Assembly (NCBI GenBank): GCA_014706295.1
Contig: JACSVZ010000002.1
Location: 51,920,717 to 51,984,716 of the forward strand
Origin: Lycocorax pyrrhopterus obiensis
Taxonomy: Eukaryota; Chordata; Aves; Passeriformes; Paradisaeidae
Length of the DNA stretch: 64,000 bases
Reading direction: 5' to 3'
Position numbers and translations under genes: made by a program. Of this stretch, positions 1-12,700 are shown piece by piece. The notes under the pieces are model-generated. The model did no database searches and was not told where the DNA came from. It saw nothing but the letters and a program-made list of their open reading frames with translations. Within the stretch, counting starts at the first letter, position 1. Each line of letters begins with the position of its first letter.

Positions 1-183
1 GCACCCTGTTGAAGGGTGCTGGGAAGACTCCGTGGCTGGAAAAACTTAAGGGGAGATTATGAAACACATGTTAGGAAAGAGGTTGACATAGTAGGTGTCA
101 TTGCAGGGTGACCTTGCCCAGGACAGGGATGTTGGAACTAGATCTTTAAGGTCCCTTCTAACCCAAACCATTTTATAATTCTA
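1..183 (+). mobile_element. CR1 LINE, 3'-terminal fragment
   Basis: The segment ends with the hallmark avian CR1 3' UTR: a glycine-rich stretch, then GGAACTAGATCTTTAAGG, then a run equivalent to 'cccttccaacccaaaccattctatgattct', here decayed to end in TTTTATAATTCTAA. The left part is cut by the window edge, so total length is unknown. It is on the plus strand and noncoding. A short deletion (GATGATCTTTAAG reduced to GATCTTTAAG) and several substitutions indicate an old copy. CR1 is a non-LTR retrotransposon that ends in short octamer-like repeats rather than poly(A), as seen here. Confidence 0.85.
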
Positions 184-3100
184 AGTGTATGTAGGCCTGG
201 AGATACTTTTTTCATAAGTTTTAATCTTGCACATCTTCCCCAGGAGTAGTTTGGAGTGTTAGAAGCAGTGGGATCATGCTATTGCTTAGAAATTAGAACG
301 TAACAGGATCCTTTTCAAAATAGCAAGGTACTCTGAAAGCATCAGTGTTCACTGAATGTCATCAGGTATTTTATTCAGATGGCACAGTGCAGAAAAGTCT
401 TGCTGTGCACAGCTCTATGTATACTCAAAGGGTGCAATTCATATCCTACTAACTCACGCTCCAGGGAAGAAACACAAAAAAGTGAATAAGAAAATATGGT
501 TTTATTCCTATTTTACAAAAAGGGCACAGAGAGGTAAATCACTTGTTGTGATCATACAAAAAGCGTGTAATAACTTGAAGTTATGTAAGGACTAATTCAG
601 TACCTTCTGTCGCAGCATCCTTTATTTCTTTAGGAGTGTTCCATGACTCTGTGACGTAACAAATTAAGATGTATTTTCTAAGGTCTCCACAAGGATATGC
701 TGTCTTTCCCACATGGATCAGAGACTCTTTTGTTTAGCAGTTTGGGATGGTGTTCAATGCAATCCTGCAGCTGGTTAAGATTGGCTACTACTGGTTGCAG
801 ATCCAGATGACCTAAAACTAAGCCCACCAGAGGCCATTTGATCTTCCTCCACATTTTGGGAATAGATGCTGTGAGTGACTAGACTGAGCAAAAGGAATGG
901 ATAATTCAGCAGTCAGTTAGTCATTGTCATGGTGTGTGCCTGCGTATGTTGCATTTGGTTTACAGACTGCAAACCACATTAGAAGCAGTAATGAGAGGAG
1001 CAAGACAGGAATTGAGAATTTTTCTTTTTGAGACATGTTACCTATGATGTTTTCTAAAGCTGAATTTTGAATAGTAAGATGATGGATAGTGAATCACTTA
1101 AAAACAAATCTCGTTTAGGTCTTTAGCTTGTATAATAGGATCTAATTTAACAGAACTCCTTGCTAACTCGTTAAGGAAATGCAAGACTGGGGGATGAAAA
1201 TGGCTTTGCATACTTTCAGAAGGCAAGATGATGCATTGAGTTGTCTCACAAGCAGATGTATTTATTCCATTGATCCTTTCAAAAGCATTCTGTGGATTTT
1301 ATGGTGTCTACTTTTCTCTCTCCACTTCCTTCAATCTGTAATTAATCTCAGGGAATGTTTGCCATGCATTGTTGTCATTTGGTACTCTGTGAGACTGCTC
1401 CAGAAGCCTGGCTCTTGAAGACACAAACGGATATTTTTTTCAATGTATAGTGGGCACATGAAACATCAGGAAGACTATTCCTGACTCTTTGTGCAAAGTG
1501 TGTACAACCTCATGGATTAAAGGCAAGAAATGAGGAGGAAAAAGTGCACATATGTAATGGAAGAGAGAAGTGGGGACAGGGAATGGAGAAAGTGTTTCTT
1601 TAAAGAAAATAACCTTGTCCTCTCTATACTGTTGTATTTGGACATGTATATGGATAGACACCTTTAAATATACAACTCTTACTAAAGTTAGAGATGAAAA
1701 ATATTTGGTTCTGCTTTTCGGATATATTACTGGGTGAATTTTGCAGCAAATTCAGTTAAAAATTGTATTAGATATATGCTGTCAGAGTGTTGGATTATTC
1801 TAACATTGGAAAAATAAATTTCAGTGCAGATAACTAAGAAATTTAAGGAATCAGAAAGCTATGGTGCTCATTAAAAAGAAACCTTGCTCTTTCCAAGGTT
1901 AGGAACGAAATAGATGAAGACTTCAAGGAATTACTACTTTAATAAGGAATAATTTAATGAGAATGTATGTCACAACGTGTCGGATAGGAAGTTGAAATGA
2001 AGTGACATTTGCTTGGATTTGAAAAGGAAGGAAAAACATTGATTAAGGAGCACATGAAATACTTATTTTTCTAATGCGTTCTGCTTGTTGTAAGTCTGTA
2101 TGAGGTGGTTCTGCACTGTGAACACACATGGACTTGGTAAAATCGGCTTTGCAGATGAGCCTTACCAAAAGTATTAACCAGGCAGAAAGACGTTCTTGTT
2201 TATGCTTCAAAGAATCATAGGGAGGAGTTGATTGATTTTTGTTTTGATTATTTTTAAGATGCACTTTCAGAGAGTAAGATAAGACCACCCTGGAGGAAAA
2301 AAAGGCAATGTACATCCATCTGAAACAGAAACAGTGAATAGCCCAAACTTTCAAAACCCTGAAACGCAAAGTGTATTCTCTTTTAGCGCAGATTTTTGTT
2401 CCCTCAGCAAGGCAGACACCTCTGCTCTGACTTTGCAGCATAGTTTCTTTATTCCTCCTGCCATCCTAGTAGCCACACTGAATTCATGTCTCTAGAATCT
2501 TTCTGATTAGAATTGTGTTTTGAATTCTAGATAAACTCTTAACAGGGTTTTGTAAGGAAGTATTCATGCCCTTCATCCTTGCTAGAATGACAGTCTGGTA
2601 AATATTAGCTGTTTCTTTAATGACCCCATCAGATCATTGTCTTGTTTTTCCAAACTGTCTCTGCATCCTTTTATATTTTCTGGCGATGTCTTCCAGGTCT
2701 GCAACATATGTACATTTCATTATTAGAGTTAGAAATATTTTTCTTGCATAAAGGCCATTAAAGAAAAGCTGACAACAGCTTTTTCTAAGACCTGAGATGT
2801 TCTCCTAATAGCGCCCCTCTACTGTGAAAGTTCCTTATTTACCACACTGTCACTCATCTCCCCCGAACTTCCTAACCCATCTTTCAAACAGTTTCCTAAT
2901 TCCTAATTTCTTTACTCCAGGAGTTCCCTGAACACCTTACTGTGATTCAGGCAAATTGGATCTAACGTATTTCACTTGTCTACAGAAAGCCAGTATCTTC
3001 TCAAAGAAAAGTATCATCTGTACCTGGCATGATCTGCCTTCTTTCTGTTCCCCATACACATTGCTGCAACAATTATTCTTTTGGGCCTGTCAGTGGTTCT

Positions 3101-5421
3101 TGAATTCTCCTGAAAGGTAATTGCAACCTTCGTTGAGAGCTCCATGTAAGAAAAATCATCAGGATGATGTGAAAATGGAATTGAAATACTGAGCAGGAAA
3201 GGCAAAGAAATGGCTGCACTTCTCCTAATACATTTTAATGTCTCCTTAACAACCTCTGAAGAAACATCGGCATTCAGGCTGTGCTGATATTCATGCTAGT
3301 GCCATGTAATGATTACAATAAACACAGTTACATGAGGAGCACAGGATATTATAACAGCAATCTCCATTAACAGGAAATGAAGTTTCACGAGTTTTCTATG
3401 TTTTGCAGTATTTTTTTCAGTTTATTTTTGGAGCAATGTGAAAGGACAGGATCATTTTAGTTTCTTACAAGAGAACAAGGGTTTGATTATTTTCGATCAT
3501 TTCAGATAATGATTTTTAGCTGTAAGAGAACTGAAGTGTTGGCCAGTCAAAGGCTTTTCAGAATAAAATGTCTAGCACTAGAATTTGCCACTTTGAAGCA
3601 GGTCAGTTTAATTAAATAATTATGGCCGTAATAGATATGCAAATGGGTAGAAATTGTGACATTAGAGTTTTATGTTTTCCTAAATCTTGCATTGAAATGT
3701 TTATTAATTTTGCACCATAAGCTTTGAAAACATGTTCATTAAAACTGGATAAATGATATATTGAACATAATTTCTTAGGGCACTGCAGAAGCCTTTTTCT
3801 TGGTCTTGAAAAGAACTTCTTTATTTATTTTGTCAATTCTAAGGCTGTCAAGATGAAAGGAGGAAAAAACCAAACACAAAACCTGAGGGTATTCTGTTTC
3901 CTCTGTCCAAACACACAGAGTAACAGAAACAAGTGCAAAGCATTAGTAAATCTAATCCAAAAATCATTAGTCATCTGTGGTCACTGCATGGAAAGAGTGA
4001 CATAGAAAAAAATCTATCTCAGTGACATGAGTGGCAAGTCCATCCAGAAGCTGTGTAACAACAATGAGAGTGTGTCAACAGACATTGACAGATTAAAGAT
4101 GTAAGCTCCCACCTTACATCTACCATCTGCATAGGTTTGGATGTTTTCTTTGGTTTTTTGAACTCGAGATATGCTCTACCTATTAATTCTTTATAGATCT
4201 CAGAAGAAAGTGTCTCTCTTAAACTTCATTTTTCCGAGATTTTGGGCTTCTGACAGAAACAGTGCAAGAACAAACAGTATTCAAAAGATCTCATTTTGCC
4301 TCCAGCTAAATTCACCAAGTGTCAAAGCAAGTGATTTATTTATTTATAAAGCAAAAGCAACTCGGTTTTCAAATCACTAAGATTCATATTAGGGTGGGGA
4401 GGTGGGGAAGGCTGAAGACTGTTACCTGCTTGGTTCTTATTTTATTTAGCTTGGTTCCCCTGTTAAATGTGACCCTGTGGCAGTTTATGGCCCCCACATG
4501 GTATACACTTTGAGTGAAAAATAGACCCATTTGGCCATAGTTTCAGGGAATGTTTCTTGAGAGTTTTACACTGCTGAAAGCTTTATTGCTGCTATCAGTG
4601 GGAGAAGATACAAACTTTCAAATAAATCTGCTTGATATTTACCTGCTTATTGTCTCCACTTATGCCTACACTTTCTATGCAATTTCAAACAAAAATGTAA
4701 TGAAAAAAACCCAGAAAAATTGCCCCTAGTTGGCTTCTCAGAACGAAATGGTAATTTAGGAGTTGCTTCAGTTAGAGTAGCTATCTCAGATTTGGATTTT
4801 TTTTTTTAATTTATTTTCCCTTCTGATTTTTTTTGGTTTTTTCCTAAAATTGAAAATCATCTATGGAATGTAAAAAATTTCCTGTTTTTATTGGATTCAA
4901 ATGATTTTTCACTTTTCACATGGGCTCAAGCCAATGTCTTTCAAAGTTTTTGTGAAAAGCCACAGAGGCAAGATATTAATTTGGTGGGTGACATACCTCT
5001 AAAAGTAGTAGGCTCAGGTATAAAATGAGCAAGGCTTAAACTTTGGTTGTAATTATTACAGATAATATGCTATCTACAAAATGTTAAGTTTTGGGTCAGT
5101 TGGCTATTTTGTCACTCTTTTTCATGCAGTTGTGGTAAGCAAGCACATCCTGCAAGCAATCAGTTTGGGACAAAGAAGTTATCTAAAAGCCCCATGTTTC
5201 CACAACAAGTTTTTTTCACAGAAGCATTTTTTCCAAGGGATTTTTTTTGTTTTAAATCCCATCCAAGTGTTCTAATAGTGATACAGGCACCCCAAATTTG
5301 AGATACTTGCAGATCTTGGTCACCATCTTTGCATTCATGTAATAAGATTCTTTGAATTTGGAAAACCCTGAAATGTGGACCAAAAAAAGGTAGAACTTCA
5401 AAGTTTTATTAGAAATTTTTA
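184..5421. other. Unique noncoding DNA
   Basis: No exon, RNA gene or recognisable mobile element was found. All frames are broken by frequent stops, and the open stretches (132 codons at most) have no family resemblance. The base composition is AT-rich with many T and A runs. One sub-block (about 3600-3760) is rich in homeodomain-like and POU-like motifs and is listed separately. It could be intron or intergenic sequence; nothing here tells which. Confidence 0.6.
3600..3760. promoter_or_regulatory. Candidate conserved noncoding element (homeodomain/POU-like motifs)
   Basis: A very AT-rich block holds the 10-bp palindrome TTTAATTAAA (3607-3616), a second TAATTA-type core in ATAATTATGG just downstream, and a perfect octamer ATGCAAAT (3637-3644). 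TAAT cores are bound by homeodomain proteins and ATGCAAAT by POU/Oct factors. Such combinations are typical of developmental enhancers in gene deserts, but AT-rich DNA makes TAAT cores by chance. The call is inference from motif content only. Confidence 0.25.
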
Positions 5422-5453
5422 TTTGGTTGGTTGGTTGGTGTGTGTGTGTGTGT
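5422..5453. repeat. Compound microsatellite (TTGG)n-(GT)n
   Basis: About four TTGG units run directly into about eight GT units. It is a short simple repeat, likely polymorphic in length, with no other visible function. Confidence 0.9.
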
Positions 5454-6327
5454 AGTTTTCACATCATAACGTGAATTGTTTGAGAAACCACCTCAGTACT
5501 TCACAGAACAATAACAAACCAGCCTTTCTGACATTTTCATTTTGTTCATCTAAGGCAGATCCAAATATAATATCCAGTGTTCAACCTGCCACATTTTAAT
5601 AAAGGATCGCACAGGACTGTGATTTCATAAAATCACAACTACTTTATGTTATTGTTAATGCTGTTTCTTCTGGAACATGTGCAATGTGTTGATATTCTGT
5701 AGTTAATAGGCTGTTCTTGCAGAATCCAAGGTACAGTGAAATAAGTAAGTCATTACTGAATGGAAAAGCAGTGTTTCTTTTAGGGATGCAACTGTCTGTC
5801 ATCCAAGAAGAAGGACAATTACACTCAGTTTTTTTGTGTCAGGCTTGGAGCTGCTGTGAGGGAGAGGTCCCCCATAATGCCCTTTTGCTTCCTGGTTGAA
5901 ACTTTATATGCTGATGTCCTGCATCAGGAGGGGATGAATGCCCTCAAGGAATGCAATTCAGGGGCAAAGCTGAAAACGGCAACTTTGTGTAAGCCCTCGT
6001 GAGGCAGCAAAGAGAGTGGGGTGGCACAAGCCAGTAGGGAATGCCCTAGTTCCCTATTGGCAGTGTACACTGAGCTGCACCAAGGTGGAGCACGTAAGAG
6101 ATGCCCATGCAGCCTGCTGGCGCTCACACTGCCCTCTGTGTCCTGCTGTCCTGCAGACAAGAACCATAACTTGAAGTCACTGGCTTCTTTTTCTTCTTCT
6201 TCTTTCCACTAACTTTTTCACTTTAGAAACTGTTGAAAATTGCAGTGGTCTTTTTACCAGCCCCCAGGCACATGGGAACACAGATTAAAAGCAGGACATT
6301 CCATTACTCCAGGAGTTCACTGCACAG

Positions 6328-6363
6328 CCAGGAGTCAGACTGACTCCAGGAGTCAGACTGACT
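6328..6363. repeat. Perfect tandem duplication, 18 bp x 2
   Basis: The 18-mer CCAGGAGTCAGACTGACT occurs twice head to tail with no mismatch. The unit itself contains the near-mirror AGTCAGACTGACT. The lack of divergence suggests a recent slippage duplication. Confidence 0.95.
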
Positions 6364-9300
6364 TCAATTCCTCAAGGTTAAATTATCATGAGAAGTAACT
6401 GGAGTACAGTCCCCTTGCTCCTTTGTCACTGTGCCTTGTGGTGACCAGATGAGATCATTTGACCAGATAATAAGGGAGTTTCAGAGACAGTCCAGTCCTT
6501 AGGCAACCCTAAAGTAAATTCTGTAAAGCTTAAGTACTAGGGAATCTGCTGCAAATAAAAAATCAGGGTCAGATTTCTTGACAGACCAAATTTGCCCAGA
6601 TGGAGAAGTCTATTGCCATATTCATAACCTTTTGGTTGGACTTTTCCAGGTTTCTGCACCCAGCAACCTAATTTGTTGGCAAGTATTTCACAGTAAAAAA
6701 ACTGTTACTTTTCATTGTTGGGCAAAAGTTAGGGGTAAAAGTGTTCCACATATCTCTTCTGACTTGATTCAGGCACTCTCTGAAAAGCAAATGATAGTTT
6801 TCAAAAAAATCCTACACAGGAGCAGTCTTCACGCTCCTTGTTAGGTGTTCTAGGAGAATTAAAACCTGAAATGAGCAAAATGCTTACAACCCAGTTGGAA
6901 GAAGAAAAACAAACTTAGGAAAGAAAGCCAGCTATGATAACCTACATCTTATATTTGTCTGGAACACTCATGCAATAGCTTTGTGGGACAAGCTCATAAA
7001 AATCGATACTCCAGATGAAATATCATTGGAAAACTCTTCTCATTTCAGCTCTGGTCTCAGTGAGGAGCTGTAATGTATCTATGAATAATGTTTAGCTTCA
7101 ATCTCTTTTACAGCCATTCCAAACAGATGAGCAATTTTTGAAAAGCTACTGTTGAAGATGCACTTTTGCTTCTTCATCAAAACGTATAAAAATGAAATAT
7201 ATTGCAGTATTTATTGCAATGTATTACAAACATTCATGGTGATCCAGTACAGATGCTGCTTCTTCTCTGTGGCACTGACCTTCAAAAGTGATGATGTGAA
7301 AAGCCCTAGATTTTATGACAGCTTAACTCAGAATACATTACAGCTTCTATATTAATATATATTTGTTCAGCTGTAAACTTGGAATATGAAAAGAAACTCT
7401 GTACCTTGTACTACACTGTAAAGTTTAAATATGAAGAGAAAGAGGTTCAAGGAGCTATAGCTAGGATTTAACAATATTTCTGTGAAATGAATATCCCTTT
7501 TTGTCTTTCCCTACCACACAAATCATTCTTTCTGTGTGTTTCACAAATTCTGCATTTGTCAAGTGAATCTAATTATCAACAAAGTAAAGGCCACCAGAGT
7601 AGCACTACATAGACCTGTATGACACAGCCATGTAGACAAACTGGTCACTTAATAGTTAAGTTTGAAAGGAGGATTCCAAGACAAAACATGCATGAACAAC
7701 AGCTGTGATACAGGGGCTATGTCTGTAACAAGTTTTGTGATCCAGTTCTGTCAGCTTGAGCCAAGCAAACATCTCTAACACTGCTCACTGAAGAACATTT
7801 GCTGTCCCTGTACCAGTGGTGAAAACCTCAAGAGAATTACAGCAGTGATTCCTCTCCATAGTTCCCGACAGCCTCACCCCTTCGAGGTGCTGGCTGACTC
7901 CATCTGTTGCTGGCCCAAGATTTCAAAGCACTATTTCCACAGTCAAGGGTTCCAGAATCAGGCACTACTCTAACGAAGGAATGACACTAGTGGTTACTGT
8001 CTTAGGCATGCAGAGCTCTCCAGCCAACTTTGGTGGTTCCCTGGATGAGTAAAGGAAGACACAACAACCATTCCAGAAAAAAGGTGAACATCTTTTTTGG
8101 AAACCATCACTTAATGTTATCAGCTTTGATGCTGCAACCGGCAGCATTTTGCTGGCAGGAGGAGAGAAAAAAATGAAGCAAAATGGATGACCAGAAATGA
8201 CATTCATGGAGTCATTCAGGGAGGGCATGGTTCAGCCTCCAACTACATAGTTTTAATTACGTTTGGGTTCTTTGTGTTGCTTAACCTACATGTCTCCTTT
8301 GTGTACACAGTGTTGTTTTACTCCCATGTGTTGCATGTCCACCCATCCTGTCAGGTTTGAATTACGGTTTTGCTTCCATGGGCAGTGAGAGAGCTCTGGC
8401 TCAGATAGTGCCCTCACCTCTGCAGGTGAGATGTGATTGATAGCAGGCCCATGAACAGTGCTGCCTTTGTGAGACATCAGTTCTGCTTCTGGACAGTAGT
8501 TGTGCCAAACAGGAAAAGAGCACCCCAGTCCATGCACTACAGTCACAGAGACAACACAGACAGGATTATAGAGGTGTGTCTGAATGGCAGGTGGAAAGAG
8601 ACCTGAAGAGGGGGATATTTACTATTCATGCTGTATTTAGCTGACTGGAAACAGTGAACAGCAATGCAACTACACAGCAAGTCCAGAGAGGAGGCTGGGG
8701 ATCTGTAGGATTTGAGATCTGTCATTTGGATCATACTGGATTGTGTCTTGAGCAGATAATTAGAAGCAGCACTTGCTGCTTGAATATGGGACAGTCACAG
8801 ATGCAAAGGACACGGGATAATTTGTAAATCGCAACATCCTATCATGGAAGACATGTCAGGGGGTCTACAAAAGAATCTGGACACTTCTGAGATGCAGATG
8901 TGACTGTTGAACGCACTTTTGGGCACTACTATCAATTTAGAAATATTATCTGTTGGACAAGGGCTAGCCTTTGGGAATGAGTGGCCTTAGCTGCCTCCTT
9001 TTTCCTTTACAGGAGGTTTTCAGTACATCCCCATTCCTCTGGTGTAATAAAAGTTGATCTGCCTTTATGAGTTGTGTCTATGGCAATAAATTGGAGCTTT
9101 CATATTATTCTGCTGTCTTGAACCAGTTCTGATGTTTCTAGTGTACAGTCACTTCTGTGGCATTTCTACATGCTGTTCCAAGGTATCCCATATGGACATA
9201 AGTTCATCTTGTGCTCAAAACATTCACTTGGGAGTACTGCAGTTATGGGCAGTGTGCTGCTGAGACTGAGCAAACCAGCTTGGAATCTATTACCTCCCAC

Positions 9301-9709
9301 TCACTGCTGTCTAACTAGATTTCCTGGCTTCTAATTGCCTTAGAACGTGGGTGAGTTTACTTGCAACTCCTTACATGTGATCATTAGATATGCCTTCAGA
9401 TTCATGCAGCACTCTTAGAGAGAGAGTATTGAAGAAAAGTCATCTCAGTTCTTTGGCATTGAATGTGTCTCTTAATGAGAAGTTATTAGGAGGGATGAAG
9501 GTGAAGATGGCTCATGAAATGAAATACCTTACTCACATTTTAGTATATACAAGGCATACATGCTTATGAAGGAAACCAGTCCCTGTGAGAAGTAATACTT
9601 TAAACATACATAGTGTCCTTCTCAGTTCAGGCTTAATAGCAACTTTAACAGTATGTAAGTCACTTTAATACCTTCTACAATGAAATGCATTTGATGTTTT
9701 CTATATAAC

Positions 9710-9723
9710 ACAACACGTGTTGT
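9710..9723. repeat. 14-bp perfect palindrome with CACGTG core
   Basis: ACAACACGTGTTGT is its own reverse complement. The central CACGTG is the canonical E-box bound by bHLH-ZIP factors (MYC/MAX, USF, CLOCK families). Function is unproven; a palindrome this long occurs by chance only occasionally in a 64-kb window. Confidence 0.6.
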
Positions 9724-12700
9724 TAAATGAGAGGACTTAAAACTCTTACATCTTTCAAATCTGCCTTCTTTCCCCAATGGGATTCTGAAATTTGGACTAC
9801 AAGGAAGAGCCAGATCCAAAGAAAAGTACTTTGGTGCCTAACAGTCAAGAACAGTGTAATTTAAGTTTCCCAGTCCAAAAGCAAACAATCCACACCACTT
9901 TATTTAACTAATCATATGAATGTCCATTTCCCTGACCTCTCAGACAAAAGTACATATACAACTTATTAGACGCCTAATGGAAGTTACTTCCTCCCAGCTG
10001 AGGCACAACAACAGCTCTTTTTCTATTACAATGTGGAATAAATCCTGAAAAGTTTTCAAGTGAACTTGATTAGTCTGCAGAATAGAAGATCATACTAACC
10101 ATCAGGTACTTTCTGTTGAGGAAACAATTTCCAGCTGAAGAAGGCAGTAACCTCTTACATTAAGCTAACATCATCACAAGCAGTCACCTATTTATAGAAG
10201 TAGCTATTTAGGTTCCTAATAATCTGTTCTGTATGTGTCCAATCATACCAGACTCTTGGCTGGACTAAGCTGAACTCAGCAGTTTGGTGTCTTCATATGC
10301 CCGACTTTGGTGTGCATCCCTAAAATATTGATTGAAATCCTATTAAGAAGCCTTCTTGCAAGGGTCTTCAATACTGAGATGGATATTGCAATCTATATTC
10401 CAAAATATTAAAGAAAATAGTTTAACAATACCTTTTTTAATGCCAGTGAAAAGTTTTGGCTGATGTGCGGAGCTAAGGAACAGGAAAAGGATAATTACCT
10501 ACTATCTACTGCAGAGAAAGTCTCAAAGAGTTGATTACAACATCTTTTAGAGGACTTTGAAGTTTATAGCATAGTGAAGAAAGCCTTGCTGTGCAGTCTG
10601 AAATAATACTGGAGTATCGTGGTCCAACATTTTGGCAAAGGAAAATGAAAGAGGATAGCACCTGTCAAGTGGATACTGGTTTCAGAATTCCTGTGGAAAT
10701 TGCTTAAGGGAGAAAGGGCTGAAACTTCTGAAAGAGTCATGTATTTTCTAGACCTGGAACAATGTGTTCATTAACCTTTGGCAGTGAAACTGTAAACAGT
10801 AAAACAGTAAGTAGGGGGCAGGCACCCTGTCACTGTGCCTGCTGTATGTGATGGACTACAGGCTATGCCATTCCCCCTCAGGGAAACAAGGCCTGGGAAC
10901 ATTTCTCCTTCTGCAAGCATAGCATTTAGCCAAAGGCTAGGGAGTCTCAGTCCAGACAGAGACAGCTGGGACAGAACTAGCAGAAATGACACGTGAGCCC
11001 AGCTTTCCTAAATGACACAGAGAAAAGACAAAACAATTATTCAAGATTTTTGTGAAGACCAAAGAGCAGCACCCCTGCATAAAACAAACCAGAAAAAGCC
11101 CAACAAGGAGGACCTTCATAGAAATGCAAGTGAAAAGTGCTTATAGGTAAAGTTTCTTAGAGACTCACAGAAGAAGGTATAGGAAAGGTGACAAATCTGT
11201 GTACCCAAGGAGCAAATCATAATAAAAATTATCTGTTGGAGCTGAAGGGTCAGTGGGGTACAGCGGGATAAGGAGTAAAGATCTTGGAAGAGAACAGGAT
11301 TGCTGGGTGGAAAGGAGAGAGCAAGCAGCCTCATCTCAGAGGAGCTTTGAGCCAAGGGGTTTTACACAGTGTTTGCAGCAACTCAGAAAGCTATGAGTGG
11401 ACTGAAATGAACCCTGCAGAAAGGACCTGCCTGCAGGACCAGGTCCCTAAGAGCATTGGCCGTTGCTAGCTTTCTCAACGCAACCTTCTATGTGTTTAAA
11501 CTCTTCCTGGTGTTTATTGCCAAGTTCCCCAGAAAGAACAGGCATCAGCAAATCTGTTGTTAAAGTTCTAATAATCCTTAATTGCCCTTACCAGGCTTCA
11601 CATGGGACCACAACCTACACCTGACCATGGGCCACGTGGCTTCTATTTAAGTCAGACTGGGGAATTCAGCCCTTACAGTGATGCTGTAAGAGTACATACA
11701 CCTGGGTCTATTTTCTGGTGCCCTAGCTTACTGCCTGGGTCTTCTGCATGTACTGTGGAGTTAAACTGTAGGTAGCAGTGTCTCTGGGCTTTTTTTGAGG
11801 TCTGAATCTGCAGTGGCTAGCTTTGTTAGTATGCTCAGTCCACCACAGGCCTGTGTGCCTGTGTGCCACAGATATACCTCTTCATTTGGAAGCAGAGAAA
11901 GCTGTACTAGTCTGGAGACGGAAGTTGCAAGTTGTGCCCATACAGCTGTGCTGGGCTTCCGAAACAAAAACTGCAGATTTGCACTTTAATACCTTGCCAC
12001 CTTCTATGCTTCACAGAACACACTGTATAAGAGAATACTGCAGAGCTTTGGACAGGGAGGCCTGTCACCTAATGGCAAATGCACATAAGTTTGAAGGAGA
12101 TAACTTTTGTATTAGCCTTGGTGACCGTGTGGTACAAAGCCTGGTTCTTTTAAAAAGAAAATGCTTTCATCCTAAGGTTTATATCAAGGCTTAAAGTATG
12201 AGAGCACTGAGAGAAAACAAGAAACTTGCAGTTGCTCTAAAAATTCAATAGTGCCATGTAATCTCAATAAACAGGAGTGCAATAGCAGAGCCAGTCTTTC
12301 AGAAAATGCACAGTGTGCTGATGGTCAAAGTTATCTCACCATGGTTTAAAAACTGCCCCTCCTTTCAGCAGCTGTAACAACTCTGGGAAGGTGGGAGACA
12401 AGTGCGAGCAATGTGACTCAGATTGTAGTGGAAAGGTTTCTATTCATTGGTGACGTGACTCCAGATTATGCAGGGTTTGGAAAAAAATGGCAGTCTGGAG
12501 TTGTGCATGGTTTTCTGCAGGTATATTTCCCAGCTAGCTTGTCACACCTGCCCCTTGCAAGTGTGTCTGGACGAACAGTCTGTGATGCTGCATTGCTGTC
12601 CTGGATTTCCCTCTAGCATGGGTGAAGGCAAGAAGGGGGTAAGTTTTCTGGAAGTATTCCTCCTCTGGGAGTTCAGGTGCTGCTGAACTTCCAGTTGCTG

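Noticed and set aside
11600..11720. Possible LTR promoter ('ccacgtggcttctatttaagtcag')
   Set aside because: There is no TG...CA boundary, no TSD and no poly(A) signal nearby; a TATTTAA string alone is weak.
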